Below, piece after piece: positions 50,054 to 58,968 of a stretch of DNA of 64,000 nt. The translations under genes were made by a program, and so were the position numbers. How positions within the stretch are numbered: position 1 is the stretch's first letter; the number at the start of each line of letters is the position of its first letter. The notes under the pieces are model-generated. The model had not been told where the DNA came from and searched no databases. It worked only from the letters and a program-made list of their open reading frames with translations. The stretch comes from Moanibacter sp964542645 (GTDB lineage: Bacteria; Verrucomicrobiota; Verrucomicrobiia; Opitutales; UBA2987), in assembly GCA_964542645.1 (NCBI GenBank), contig CAZIUG010000003.1, positions 1-64,000 of the forward strand, in the 5' to 3' direction.

Positions 50054-50612
50054 GGTAGACCTTGGGTTAGGAATCCTGGACTATCTGTCCAGCCGTGTTT
50101 GACGTAATTTGTCTTCGAGAGCGGGATAGTGACTTACTTGTGCGACTATCTTAAGGGGGTGGGAACCCCAACTGTCTCGTAGGAACTAGATTTTCTAGGC
50201 TAGAGTCAAGGTTATTTCGGTGTTTTGAATTGGAGACCGGAATGCAGCAAAACAGTGATTTCCTTCCTCAGACCTTCAAGAAAAGTTTCCAGGTTATGAA
50301 CCTGATTGGCAATGATACAGCCTTCAATGAAGCAAGGGGGGACAACCGACCTTTCCGTAGATCCCCCTTGCCCCTATCAAACGGAGGTAGGCGGAAGCAA
50401 AAGAGCCGAGACCAGCCCAACAGAAATGTCTCTACCTAATCGGATAGGACTTTCTTATGGCTCACCACCGGCCCCAGGCACCAAGCTCAAAGACCCCTCG
50501 ACCTTGATATAAGGCCGAGCGAGTACGAGCTCAAAGTGCCTTGAGACGGCTCCCCTGAAAATACTCCTCCCTACTTGAATTTAGCAAGGAGGGACTAGAA
50601 TGTAATTTTAGT
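50054..50612. other. Hairpin-rich intergenic region, possible structured RNA
   Basis: 559 bases upstream of the TonB receptor with no credible gene. Several inverted repeats lie close together: GCAAGGGGG (50332-50340)/CCCCCTTGC (50363-50371); GAGAC (50408-50412)/GTCTC (50428-50432); CCTA/TAGG (50435-50448); CGGCC (50469-50473)/GGCCG (50513-50517); CTCAA (50530-50534)/TTGAG (50541-50545). GAGCCG (50403-50408) can also pair with CGGCTC (50547-50552) to enclose the middle ones. No match to a known riboswitch was recognised. Small frames at 50230-50512 look like chance. Confidence 0.3.
50568..50594 (-). terminator. Probable terminator after the RRM gene
   Basis: TCCCTACTTG (50568-50577) pairs with CAAGGAGGGA (50585-50594) with one mismatch and a seven-base loop, 19 bases beyond the RRM stop. 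On the minus strand a short TATTTTC follows a few bases later. Confidence 0.5.
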
Positions 50613-50885
50613 TTAGTATCGATCCCTTCTCGGAGGCCTGTCTTCTCTAGGCTGCGCCTGATTAACTCTCATCGGGCGCCCTTCAACAGTGACCCCATCG
50701 AGGGACTTGATTGCGTTTTGGGCCTGCTCGTTATCGGGCATGGTGATAAAGGCAAAACCTTTTGCACGCCCGGTATTTCGGTCCATGATTACATTCACTC
50801 GTTCAACACTACCGTATTCACCAAAAACTTCGCGTAATGTCTCTTCGTTGATTTCGTATGGCAGATTACCTACGTATATATCCAT
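50613..50885 (-). CDS. RNA-recognition-motif (RRM) protein
   Basis: 90 residues, one RRM domain followed by a short basic tail rich in Arg, Asp and Pro. RNP2 (IYVGNL, about 3-8) and RNP1 (KGFAFITM, about 42-49) are intact with their aromatic RNA-contact residues. It resembles the small cold-inducible RNA-binding proteins of cyanobacteria and other bacteria, thought to act as RNA chaperones. It stands alone between two minus-strand units, with its own terminator-like hairpin. Confidence 0.93.
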   Translation of the reverse strand: MDIYVGNLPYEINEETLREVFGEYGSVERVNVIMDRNTGRAKGFAFITMPDNEQAQNAIKSLDGVTVEGRPMRVNQAQPREDRPPRRDRY

Positions 50886-51077
50886 TGTCTACTTACTGAT
50901 AAATACGCCACCTGGATCGGACAGTCTAGGACGATGGCGTTGATTCCTAGAGCTGACTTGGAGGTCAACCTACCGCAACCCCAGCAGGGTTCTACGGAGA
51001 CTTTCCCGTAAGCAGGGCAGGAAGTTAGGCCAAATGGGAGCGATTGCAAGCCCTTATTTGCATGATATTCACTGTTC

Positions 51078-51872
51078 TTACCATGCTGTCCACCCACCGT
51101 CAACTAGGAGATTTTGGCCCGTGATGTAGCTGCCGGCGTCGCTTACTAGCAGTAAAAGCGATCCTTTGAGCTCGTGGGGCAACCCCATGCGCTTCATTGG
51201 GCTTTTTTGGCAGAGCCGATCCACCATTTCAGTTGGAACCTTTGGAAAATTGGGGAAGGGCCCTGGACTGAGGCAATTCACTCTTACGTGGTCTTGTGCC
51301 CAGTAAACTGCAAGATGGCGGGTCATGTGAATGATTCCCCCTTTGAGGGTATGATAGCCAACCGGACTGGCACTGCCTATATCCTGGTAGGCGTCAGGAT
51401 AAGATCCAACTATTCCGTACATCGAGCCGATCATGACTATACTAGCAGGTGCTTTTTGCTTCACTGCGTGATCGCGCAACAAGCGTGCGAGGAGAAAGAA
51501 ACCAGTGGCATTGCCCAGCTGCTGGGTAAATTGTTCGGCGTCGACCTCGGCCCAATCTTTATTGACCGCTTCGTTCCCGTTGTTGACGAGCGCGTCGATC
51601 GTACCTACCTGCTCAACAGCAGATTTGAAGCCTTTCCTGATCGAGGCTTCACTCATGTGGTCGATTGCGACTCCGCAGTGGTTCCTGTTCCCTGGAAGAG
51701 CCTTGGCCACGTCAAAGGCACGAGTTGCCTCACGGCTCCCGACGATAACGGTGGCGCCAGCCTCAGCCAATCCCCGCGCCATGGAGGATCCAAGGTAGCC
51801 GGATGCCCCGGTTATGAGAATCTTTTTGCCGGTGAGATTGAAGAGATCCTGGACGGTTGGTTCGATGGACAT
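51078..51872 (-). CDS. SDR-family oxidoreductase (2-keto-gluconate reductase-like)
   Basis: 264 residues from ATG 51872. ITGASGYLGSSMA (about 19-31) binds the cofactor, and the chain ends in GQNLLVDGGWTAW, standard for classical SDR proteins. The usual YxxxK tyrosine-lysine is seen as YHTLK (near 186-190), and catalytic Ser in IGSMYG. A TTG at 51917 would overlap the upstream PhyH gene by four bases and cannot be excluded. The pairing with PhyH suggests oxidation of a hydroxylated product, but the substrate is unknown. Confidence 0.82.
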   Translation of the reverse strand: MSIEPTVQDLFNLTGKKILITGASGYLGSSMARGLAEAGATVIVGSREATRAFDVAKALPGNRNHCGVAIDHMSEASIRKGFKSAVEQVGTIDALVNNGNEAVNKDWAEVDAEQFTQQLGNATGFFLLARLLRDHAVKQKAPASIVMIGSMYGIVGSYPDAYQDIGSASPVGYHTLKGGIIHMTRHLAVYWAQDHVRVNCLSPGPFPNFPKVPTEMVDRLCQKSPMKRMGLPHELKGSLLLLVSDAGSYITGQNLLVDGGWTAW

Positions 51873-51913
51873 GGCTAGATGAGAGATATTTTCCGTCGAA
51901 TTCTTAGATACGG

Positions 51914-52750
51914 TCAAATCGATGACCGCACTTTTTTTGCATCCTTAAATAGGATGTCACGGACTGCGGTGGTCGCTTTTTTATGCAAGGCAACTGCTTC
52001 TGGATCCAAGTCTTTAGCTGGACGTGGTGCGGGTTCGAAATAATTGAATTTGTTCTCACCGCGAACCAAGGCAGCTGTATCCCAATCTCCGATGATTTGT
52101 CTGGTGTCTGTGGGCATGTAATGGAGGGAAAGACCAATTCTTCGATCGGGCGAGTTATTGGGAAGCGAAGCATGAGCCAACCGGCCGTTGTGGAGAGATA
52201 TCTCGCCTGGCCGAAGAGGCATGGATACTGCGAGAGACTCGTCAACCTCCACCGCGACTTCCTGTCCTCGGGTCAACATATTATTGTCAGCGTACTCGTC
52301 TTGATGGGGCATAAGGTCGCCCTTATGGCTGCCGGGAAGTACCCTCATGCAGCCGCTTTCCAGTGAGGCAGGGGAAAGCGCAAGCCATACGGTGACAAGC
52401 TTGTCGGTATCCAGGCCCCAGTAGTTGAGATCTTGATGCCAGGAAACGAATGCTTCGCTGTGCGCCTCCTTGACCCAGAACAATGTGTTCCAGCAGAGGA
52501 TATCCGGACCAATCAGATCTTCAACCACGTCGAGAATTCTGGGATGACGCATCAGGTCATCGACCCAGACAAACAGCAAATGGGATTTGTTGCGCTGAGC
52601 CCCGCCGATCGGCGTGCCTTGTTCAGACTCAAATTTCTCAAGATTGGCCCGGTTTTCGGCCACCTCGTCCTTGTTCAGAATCTCGACCGGGAAATAATAT
52701 CCGTCGTTGAAGTATTGGGCAATGGCATCTTCATTCAGTTCTTTAGGCAT
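51914..52750 (-). CDS. Phytanoyl-CoA dioxygenase (PhyH) family protein
   Basis: Fe(II)/2-oxoglutarate-dependent oxygenase, 278 residues from ATG 52750; an upstream TTG would add eight residues. The metal site is HQD in VSWHQDLNYW (near 115-124) and the distal His in HASLPNN with the 2-oxoglutarate-binding Arg in DRRIGLSLHY. GSHKGDLMPHQD matches the family loop. Bacterial members hydroxylate many small molecules (ectoine, lipids, secondary metabolites). Adjacent SDR may oxidise the product. Function is not predictable beyond the reaction type. Confidence 0.85.
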   Translation of the reverse strand: MPKELNEDAIAQYFNDGYYFPVEILNKDEVAENRANLEKFESEQGTPIGGAQRNKSHLLFVWVDDLMRHPRILDVVEDLIGPDILCWNTLFWVKEAHSEAFVSWHQDLNYWGLDTDKLVTVWLALSPASLESGCMRVLPGSHKGDLMPHQDEYADNNMLTRGQEVAVEVDESLAVSMPLRPGEISLHNGRLAHASLPNNSPDRRIGLSLHYMPTDTRQIIGDWDTAALVRGENKFNYFEPAPRPAKDLDPEAVALHKKATTAVRDILFKDAKKVRSSI

Positions 52751-52896
52751 AACTGTTCCATTTTTTTCTGACAATTGGTCAACACAGGATTTTTACTTCT
52801 CTTTCCCTTACTTTAGGGCGGTTTGATTTAGATTAGCAAGCATCTCTCCTATGCGGGATGGGTAGTTTTGCGATGAACTAAGGTGAGTCATTTGTC

Positions 52897-53760
52897 TTAC
52901 CATGATATATCCATCATATCGTGTGCCCAGTAGAGGGGTCCGTTATACACGCTTTTGACTTCCGAGATTCCTTGGGTAGTTTCTTCGGGAGGGTCGAGAG
53001 TGGGGGACTGATGGTTAATCACAAGCCGCTTCGCCCCGGCTTCGGCGGCCATACGGCCAGCGCTCAGTGTGCCGGATTCAGAAATAACACTCGGAAAAGT
53101 TTGAATCTTTTCCTCCCGATGGACAGCTTCCATGACGAATAAATCAGCGGACCGGGCCAGTTCTACAACCGACCCAGTGGGTGCAGTATCCCCGCTGAAA
53201 GCGACTATTCCCTCATCGGTTTCGAAACGGAAGCCATAGCATGCGATGTAGGGTTGGGCGTGCTTGACTTCGCGAGCGTAACAAACCCAGCCTTCGCCTT
53301 CCGCGACTTTCCCTTCGGTGTATTCTGTCACTTTCACTTGGGGCGGCGGTCTGTCTCCCTTCCCTCCCCGAGTATGGAAGGCATGGATACTCATAGGGTG
53401 ATTGATGCGTGCCTCCACGTCGAACCAAAATACTCCACCATGGGCAGACCAGATTGTTTCGGTAATTTTCTTGATAGGGCTCGGACCGTAGACGTTTAAA
53501 TCGCGCTCCGTCCCTACCGATTGATCGAATCGAGTCATGAGAAAGCAGAGGTAATCAGCGACGTGATCGGAATGGAGATGGGTGAAAAAGAGATTACTAA
53601 TTGAAGTACTCGGAATCCCCATTTTATACATTTTATAGGTTGAGGCAGGCCCACAATCGATCATCAGACGTTGGCCGCAAATTTCCAAAATAAAACAGGT
53701 TCCCCAGCGGGAGGGAGTAGGGTTGGGTGTTCCTGCCCCAACAATTCTTAGTTTCGGCAT
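52897..53760 (-). CDS. Metallo-beta-lactamase-fold hydrolase (RNase Z-like)
   Basis: 287 residues. The zinc motif THLHSDHVADY (about 60-70), the FSGDTAPTG segment with its Asp, and the late INHQSPT His are all present, so two metals can be bound. The N-terminal GAGTPNPTPSRWGTCFIL and MIDCGPAS are like those of the ElaC/RNase Z and AtsA-like groups. No tRNase Z exosite arm is seen, so a role as hydrolase of a small ester or cyclic phosphate is as likely as tRNA 3' processing. It heads the group with PhyH and SDR (146-base gap). Confidence 0.82.
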   Translation of the reverse strand: MPKLRIVGAGTPNPTPSRWGTCFILEICGQRLMIDCGPASTYKMYKMGIPSTSISNLFFTHLHSDHVADYLCFLMTRFDQSVGTERDLNVYGPSPIKKITETIWSAHGGVFWFDVEARINHPMSIHAFHTRGGKGDRPPPQVKVTEYTEGKVAEGEGWVCYAREVKHAQPYIACYGFRFETDEGIVAFSGDTAPTGSVVELARSADLFVMEAVHREEKIQTFPSVISESGTLSAGRMAAEAGAKRLVINHQSPTLDPPEETTQGISEVKSVYNGPLYWAHDMMDISW

Positions 53761-54279
53761 GGTGATTTATTTCCGGTTAAAACAGAGATTTCGATATCCC
53801 AAAATGGATAGTTTTGGATAGTGGGGCAAGACTCTGTTCACGCCGTTAATACTTATTCCCATAGCACTTCCAAAATGAGCGACTGCGCCTATACTTTGGA
53901 AGGACGGTTCTGGGCCTTGGCAATTCTCCGGAGATAACATCAGGAATAAACGTTATCGGGAATTGTATTGCTGGGGTCATTCGATGTTGGCGAAGTTGAA
54001 ATTGATGACATCAGTGGACTAACTAAGACTTGGGTCTCAAAGACTCAAATGAAGTGACAGATATCCAATCTAAATCTAATCTTTGGCTGATCCTAGAATT
54101 CGTTGAAGTTAAGTTTAGCTCCAGCCACTTGTTGCCTTTTCTGATCGCATTCAACGCGTTAACCAAAGTCCGAACCAATAGGTGTTTGAAATTCACCAAG
54201 AAAGTTCCATGCTTCGATTTATGGTTTGGAGCGGATCGGGCAGCTCCAGTTTTGGAATAAACAGGGAAGTAGGAAGTGA
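53761..54279. other. Gene-free interval between divergent genes
   Basis: 519 bases between the metallo-hydrolase (minus) and the MocA-type gene (plus). A 76-codon frame at 54030-54260 has no family resemblance. AGGAAGTGA just before 54280 is a good ribosome binding site for the next gene. No repeats or RNA recognised. Confidence 0.4.
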
Positions 54280-55281
54280 ATGAATTCAGAAAAGCCTCAC
54301 AAAGTGTTGGTCATAGGCTGTGGCAGTATAGGAGAGAGGCATCTTCGGTGTTTCCTGAGTACGGGACGTGCTGCCGTTACGGGATGCGATGTGAATGAGG
54401 AACTCCTTGCTCAAATCAACAAAAATTATAATACCCCCGTTACGACCGATTGGGAATTAGCTTTACAGGATCCGACCACGACAGCAGCGGTCGTTGCCAC
54501 GCCAGCAAATCTTCATGTCGAGATGGCTACGATGATTATGGAAGCGGGCAAGCATGTCTTGATCGAAAAACCCCTTTCGGTTGGAATGGAGGGAACGGAG
54601 GGGTTGATTGAGTTGCGCGACCGGCAAGGGTTGGCAGCAGCAGTGGGCTATGTTCACCGATCCATTCCAGCTCTGCGTTCCATTCGGTCTTTTCTTGGAT
54701 CGGGTGAATTCGGGGATATTTTACTGCTGACTATTACCTGTGGACAAGATTTCGCGCATTATCGGCCCGCCTACCGTGAAATTTATTTTGCCGACCACAA
54801 AAAGGGTGGCGGTGCTATTCAGGATGGGATAACCCATCTCATCAATTGGATTGAGTGGATTGCGGGACCCATCGAAACGGTCTACTGTGATGCTGCTCAC
54901 CAGCTTCTCGAGGGAGTAGAAGTAGAAGACACAGTTAATATACTAGCTCGCAGTGGAAAAACGCTTATCAACTGCTCGTATAACCTATTTCAGGCCCCTA
55001 ACGAATATCGGGTTTGGATACATTGTGAACGGGGGAGCGTCATGGGGGATGTCCAAAATCACAAGTGGGGTACGCTTGCGTCAGGAGAAGAGAATTGGAA
55101 CTGGCGCGACGCGGCCTATGGAGAGCGGGACATCCTTTTCGTCACTCAAGCAAATGATTTTCTTGACCAAATCGAGGGCAGAACCAACCAGTTATCCAGT
55201 CTTGAGGAGGGAATCCAAACACTTCGCGTTAATCTTGCTTCCCTTGAATCATCGCGGAGCGGGATGCAAGTGAGAATTTAA
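54280..55281 (+). CDS. Gfo/Idh/MocA-family oxidoreductase
   Basis: 333 residues. N-terminal Rossmann motif VLVIGCGSIGERHLR (about 9-23) and the EKPLSV signature (about 97-102) identify the family, with a C-terminal alpha/beta substrate domain carrying GGGAIQDGITHLINW. These NAD(P) enzymes oxidise or reduce sugars, cyclitols and amino sugars. The start has a strong AGGAAGTGA site. hisH follows after about 210 bases on the same strand; a seven-base-pair inverted repeat (55284-55309) lies directly after the stop, so they may not be cotranscribed. Confidence 0.85.
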   Translation: MNSEKPHKVLVIGCGSIGERHLRCFLSTGRAAVTGCDVNEELLAQINKNYNTPVTTDWELALQDPTTTAAVVATPANLHVEMATMIMEAGKHVLIEKPLSVGMEGTEGLIELRDRQGLAAAVGYVHRSIPALRSIRSFLGSGEFGDILLLTITCGQDFAHYRPAYREIYFADHKKGGGAIQDGITHLINWIEWIAGPIETVYCDAAHQLLEGVEVEDTVNILARSGKTLINCSYNLFQAPNEYRVWIHCERGSVMGDVQNHKWGTLASGEENWNWRDAAYGERDILFVTQANDFLDQIEGRTNQLSSLEEGIQTLRVNLASLESSRSGMQVRI

Positions 55282-55492
55282 CTCGTTCGTGGTAACCTAT
55301 AAACGAACGGCCGAGCTATCGAATGCACTGGATATATTCCTTCGGCATCCTTTCTACTTGCACACTACCCCCCTAATCAGATCAAGTCCTTCTTTGATAT
55401 TCCCGTGAGCACGGTTAAGTCACTCAGCAGAATTAGGAACCTGCAGGTAGTCGTTGATTGGGTTAGCTGATTACAATTTCTCCAAAAGACCT

Positions 55493-56104
55493 ATGATCTC
55501 AATTGTTGACTATCGAGCGGGTAACCTTCGCAGTGTGGCGCGGGCTTGTCGTGAGGTTGGGGCCAATGCCGAGCTGGTCGCGGAGCCCGAGAGAATCGCG
55601 ACTTCTGAACGGATAATTTTCCCGGGTGTAGGAACGGCTGAGAGCGGGATGAGGACTCTTCGAAAAACAGGTTTAGATGAGGCCCTAAAAGCAGCATTTG
55701 CTAGGGGAACGCCTATTCTTGGAATCTGTCTAGGTGCACAAATTATTCTGGATCATTCCGAGGAGGGGAACGAAAAATGCCTGGGGCTTGTAACTGGGCA
55801 GTGTAGGCGTTTTTCCCCTGAGGACCCTGAGCTCAAAGTTCCCCACATCGGCTGGAACCAGGTGGTCGTTAGGCAAACGCATCCTTTGTTGGATGGCTTT
55901 CCTGATGGAGCTGAGTTTTATTTCGTCAATTCTTACTATCCCGATCCCGAAGACACCAATTGCGTCTATGGTGAATCGGATTACGGCCATCCGTTCTGTG
56001 CTATGTTGGGGAGAGGCAATCTTTTCGCGACACAGTTTCACCTAGAGAAAAGTGGCCGGTGGGGTCTCGATCTCCTGAGACGATTCACGCTTTGGGATGG
56101 GTGA
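55493..56104 (+). CDS. hisH: Imidazole glycerol phosphate synthase, glutaminase subunit
   Basis: Supplies ammonia from glutamine to HisF. 203 residues from ATG 55493; the longer frame from a TTG 13 codons upstream is disfavoured. The class I amidotransferase triad is seen: nucleophile Cys79 in GICLGAQ, and His and Glu in ATQFHLEKSG. Opening MISIVDYRAGNLRSV and the PGVG oxyanion region fit HisH. Six bases separate it from hisF. Confidence 0.92.
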   Translation: MISIVDYRAGNLRSVARACREVGANAELVAEPERIATSERIIFPGVGTAESGMRTLRKTGLDEALKAAFARGTPILGICLGAQIILDHSEEGNEKCLGLVTGQCRRFSPEDPELKVPHIGWNQVVVRQTHPLLDGFPDGAEFYFVNSYYPDPEDTNCVYGESDYGHPFCAMLGRGNLFATQFHLEKSGRWGLDLLRRFTLWDG

Positions 56105-56110
56105 CTCGCA

Positions 56111-56890
56111 ATGCTAACCAAACGACTTATTGCTTGTCTCGACGTGCGCGATGGTCAATTGGCCAAGAGTATCAATTTCGTCGATACTAAAAACATCGGG
56201 GATCCTGTGGCTAAGGCACGAGAGTACTATGAAGGTGGAGTTGATGAACTCGTGTTTTACGACATAACTGCTTCAAGCGACGCTCGTGAAATCATGATCG
56301 ACGTTGTCGAGGCAGTGGCTGCTCAGGTTTTCATTCCCTTTTCAGTTGGAGGGGGGATACGAAGCGAAGCAGACGCGACCAAACTCCGGTTAGCGGGTGC
56401 CGAAAAAATTAACGTCAATTCGGCCGCGGTGCAGAGGCCTAAGCTTATTTCTGAAATTGCGCATGCTATTGGACGCCAGAATACGGTTCTTTCGATGGAC
56501 ATTAGGAGGGTCGCACCCTCATCTGAAGTGCCGTCTGGCTACGAGATTGTGATTAATGGAGGACGTAAGCCAATGGGGCTGGATGTTGTAATGTGGGCAC
56601 AGCGCGGCCAGGAACTTGGTGCCGGCGAGCTGGTTGTGAATTCCATTGATGCTGACGGGACACAAGATGGTTACGAGCTTACGCTTACCCACACCATCGC
56701 CGAAGCGGTTTCCATCCCAGTCATTGCTTCTGGGGGAGCGGGAAGACCAGAGCACCTTTACGATGTCTTGACCAAAGGAAAGGCAGATGCCGCTCTTGTT
56801 GCTTCCATGGTCCACTACGACCATTATACCTGCCGAGAAATCAAGGAAGATTTGGCAGAACGAGGCCTTCCGATGCGATTGTGGTATTAG
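56111..56890 (+). CDS. hisF: Imidazole glycerol phosphate synthase, cyclase subunit
   Basis: TIM-barrel cyclase that turns PRFAR plus ammonia into imidazole glycerol phosphate and AICAR. 259 residues. Asp11 in CLDVRDGQ, the phosphate loop VGGGIRS, NSIDADGTQDGYEL with the second catalytic Asp, and IASGGAG are in place; these match true HisF rather than the HisF-like proteins of surface-sugar clusters. It forms a pair with hisH. No other his genes follow. Confidence 0.93.
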   Translation: MLTKRLIACLDVRDGQLAKSINFVDTKNIGDPVAKAREYYEGGVDELVFYDITASSDAREIMIDVVEAVAAQVFIPFSVGGGIRSEADATKLRLAGAEKINVNSAAVQRPKLISEIAHAIGRQNTVLSMDIRRVAPSSEVPSGYEIVINGGRKPMGLDVVMWAQRGQELGAGELVVNSIDADGTQDGYELTLTHTIAEAVSIPVIASGGAGRPEHLYDVLTKGKADAALVASMVHYDHYTCREIKEDLAERGLPMRLWY

Positions 56891-56913
56891 TTTTGGAATC
56901 TTCGATCTTCAAA

Positions 56914-58116
56914 CTAGCGCACTGAAAATCGGTATTCCGTAATCTGCCGATAGACTTTGCCCGGGCGTAGGATAATACTGGGGAAGTTTGGTTTATTTAG
57001 GGAGTCTGGGAAGTGCTGAGTTTCAAGGCAGAGGGCTTGCCACTGACTGTACAGGGAGCCGCCTTTGCCCGAAACATTTTCCATGTAATAGCTAGTGTAA
57101 AGCTGGACGCCAGGTTCTGTAGTGAAGAGCCGCATCACCCTTCCACTTTCAGGATCGAAGACCTCAGCTGATAGTGCTGGATTTTCGCCGCTGCCGTGAT
57201 TGAGAACATAGTTGTGGTCATATCCGACTTCGAGTTTGCCGATATGTTTGCCGATACGTTTCGGCTTGGTGAAATCGAGCGGAGTGCCCTTGACTGGGAC
57301 AATGGCTCCAGTCGGGATGCCTTCATTTCCTCGCTCGGTGGTCTTGTCGGCGTGAATCGTTAGGCGGTGATTGAAGAGTTCCTTCTTTCCCGCAGCAGCA
57401 AGATTGAAGTAGGTGTGATTCGTCAAGTTTACCGGGGTAGGCTTATCCGTCGTGGCCTCATATTCAATGCGGAATCCATCATCTTGAGTAAGAACATATA
57501 CAACCGTGATCAGGAGGTTGCCAGGGTAGCCCTCTTCTCCGTCTGGGCTTAGGTAGGTGAAACGTACCGCTGGACCGTCCTTATGGACTACGGGCTCGGA
57601 GTTCCAGACTCTCTGGTGGAGCCCAACAACACCCCCGTGAAGATGATTTTCGCCGAAATTCTTTGCGAGTTGGTAGTTCACCCCATCAAGCTCAAAGTTG
57701 CCATTTGTGATACGATTGGCAACTCGTCCAGTGGTGCATCCGACGTATGGAGTATTCTCCTCATACTCGGCCGTTGTATCGAAGCCGAGTACGATATCCT
57801 CTAGGTTGCCATTTCGATCACGGACATGCAATTCCGTTGTGGTGGCCCCGAGCTCAATTACTTTGAGGACGCTCCCATTTCGGTTCTCTAGCGTGTAACG
57901 TGCAATTGGTTTACCGTCGCTGGTTGTTCCAAAGGTGTCCTTCTTTATGTTTGGCACTTTAGATTCTCGGATTGCTGCGTATTTGGTCGGAGTTAAGGGG
58001 TGCTGGGAAAAATCGAAATGGGTTGCGTGAAGAGTAGTCGCAGTGGTGATCCAAGCTATTGCGGCAACCATGAAAGAGGATGTCAAGTAAGGGTGGCCCA
58101 GCGTAAATAACTTCAT
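56914..58116 (-). CDS. galM: Aldose 1-epimerase, exported
   Basis: Interconverts alpha and beta anomers of galactose and other aldoses. 400 residues, longer than cytosolic GalM because of an N-terminal signal peptide (about 1-32, FMVAAIAWITTATTLHATHF). The mutarotase core has FGENHLHGG, the catalytic His in TNHTYFNLAA, and the catalytic Glu in CLETQHFPDSLNKPNFPS. It therefore works in the periplasm or at the surface. It converges on hisF with 23 bases between and precedes a group of sugar-related genes. Confidence 0.92.
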   Translation of the reverse strand: MKLFTLGHPYLTSSFMVAAIAWITTATTLHATHFDFSQHPLTPTKYAAIRESKVPNIKKDTFGTTSDGKPIARYTLENRNGSVLKVIELGATTTELHVRDRNGNLEDIVLGFDTTAEYEENTPYVGCTTGRVANRITNGNFELDGVNYQLAKNFGENHLHGGVVGLHQRVWNSEPVVHKDGPAVRFTYLSPDGEEGYPGNLLITVVYVLTQDDGFRIEYEATTDKPTPVNLTNHTYFNLAAAGKKELFNHRLTIHADKTTERGNEGIPTGAIVPVKGTPLDFTKPKRIGKHIGKLEVGYDHNYVLNHGSGENPALSAEVFDPESGRVMRLFTTEPGVQLYTSYYMENVSGKGGSLYSQWQALCLETQHFPDSLNKPNFPSIILRPGKVYRQITEYRFSVR

Positions 58117-58164
58117 GACATTTCAACAAGACAGTCAAAAGGAGTGGGGTGTGGCAACGGATTA

Positions 58165-58860
58165 TCAGCTATTTGAATCAATCATTTCCTGCAGGCATTC
58201 GAAAGATTTCTGGACTGCAGCCTGGTAAAGCTTTTCTCCCTTTTCGGCAGTAGCTTTTTGAGGAAGCTGATCTTCCTGATCTTTCATGGCATCGTGCCGT
58301 ACATTTTCAGGGAAAAGATGGAGAGCGATAGAGGTTTCGTACTCTTGAGCATGTCCTGGAACTCCCGTCGTGCAAATTTCTTCGGCTTCCTTGCGACTCA
58401 GATTCCAATAAGAGTGGAACTGGAGGTTCGCCTCCGGATGTTCCAATTTCAAGTTCAACTGCCATTGATTGAGAATGCCACGGACTGGAGCTTCGTTGCC
58501 GCCATGGCCGTTTAGGACCAGGATGTTTCGACATCCGTGTCGGATCATACTATCGATACCGTCAAAGACGGCAGATAGCCACGACCCTGGTTTAGCTGTT
58601 AGCGTTCCTTTGTGCATCATGTGGTGCTCCGACATACCAAAATTGATTGGTCGGGCTACTACAGCTTTTGGATAGATCTTACGTGCGACCTCCAACGCAA
58701 TGGTGTTTGCAGATCGGATATCATGTTCCATGGCCAGATGCTCTAGGTGCTGTTCCACGGCACCCGTAGGAATGATACACGCCAGGAATTTACCTTCTTC
58801 GATTCCATGTCGGAACTCGCGACGTGTCATCTTCTCTAATCTTACCTCTTTATTAGTCAT
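58165..58860 (-). CDS. Creatininase-family amidohydrolase
   Basis: 231 residues. The metal-binding motifs of the creatininase fold are present: PTGAVEQHLEHLAMEHD (about 31-47), NGHGGN (about 118-123) and the GHAQEYETS segment with a metal-binding Glu. The family includes creatininase, FAPy deformylase and MftE-type peptidases, so the substrate is open. On the same strand as the downstream galM gene and the two sugar-related genes upstream of it. Confidence 0.85.
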   Translation of the reverse strand: MTNKEVRLEKMTRREFRHGIEEGKFLACIIPTGAVEQHLEHLAMEHDIRSANTIALEVARKIYPKAVVARPINFGMSEHHMMHKGTLTAKPGSWLSAVFDGIDSMIRHGCRNILVLNGHGGNEAPVRGILNQWQLNLKLEHPEANLQFHSYWNLSRKEAEEICTTGVPGHAQEYETSIALHLFPENVRHDAMKDQEDQLPQKATAEKGEKLYQAAVQKSFECLQEMIDSNS

Positions 58861-58968
58861 TATAAGTATTTTAGAATTTGTAGCGGATTGGGATCAAGGA
58901 TCCCTCGGCTTCGAAGTTTTCCCTAAAAACCTTCTCAAGAAATCGAAAATGTTTCCGATTCCAATATG

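Noticed and set aside
50230..50512. Two overlapping small plus-strand frames upstream of the TonB receptor
   Set aside because: No ribosome site or family resemblance, and they coincide with the inverted-repeat cluster.
54030..54260. 76-codon plus-strand frame before the MocA-type gene
   Set aside because: No family resemblance, no clear ribosome site, and composition is not protein-like.
55493..56890. HisH/HisF as surface-sugar paralogs (WbuY/WbuZ type) because of the neighbouring MocA gene
   Set aside because: Both carry the canonical catalytic residues and motifs of histidine-pathway enzymes, including both HisF aspartates.
58165..58860. Creatininase as feeder of the sarcosine oxidase operon (creatinine to creatine to sarcosine)
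   Set aside because: It lies over 20 kb away, no creatinase is present, and the family has many other substrates.
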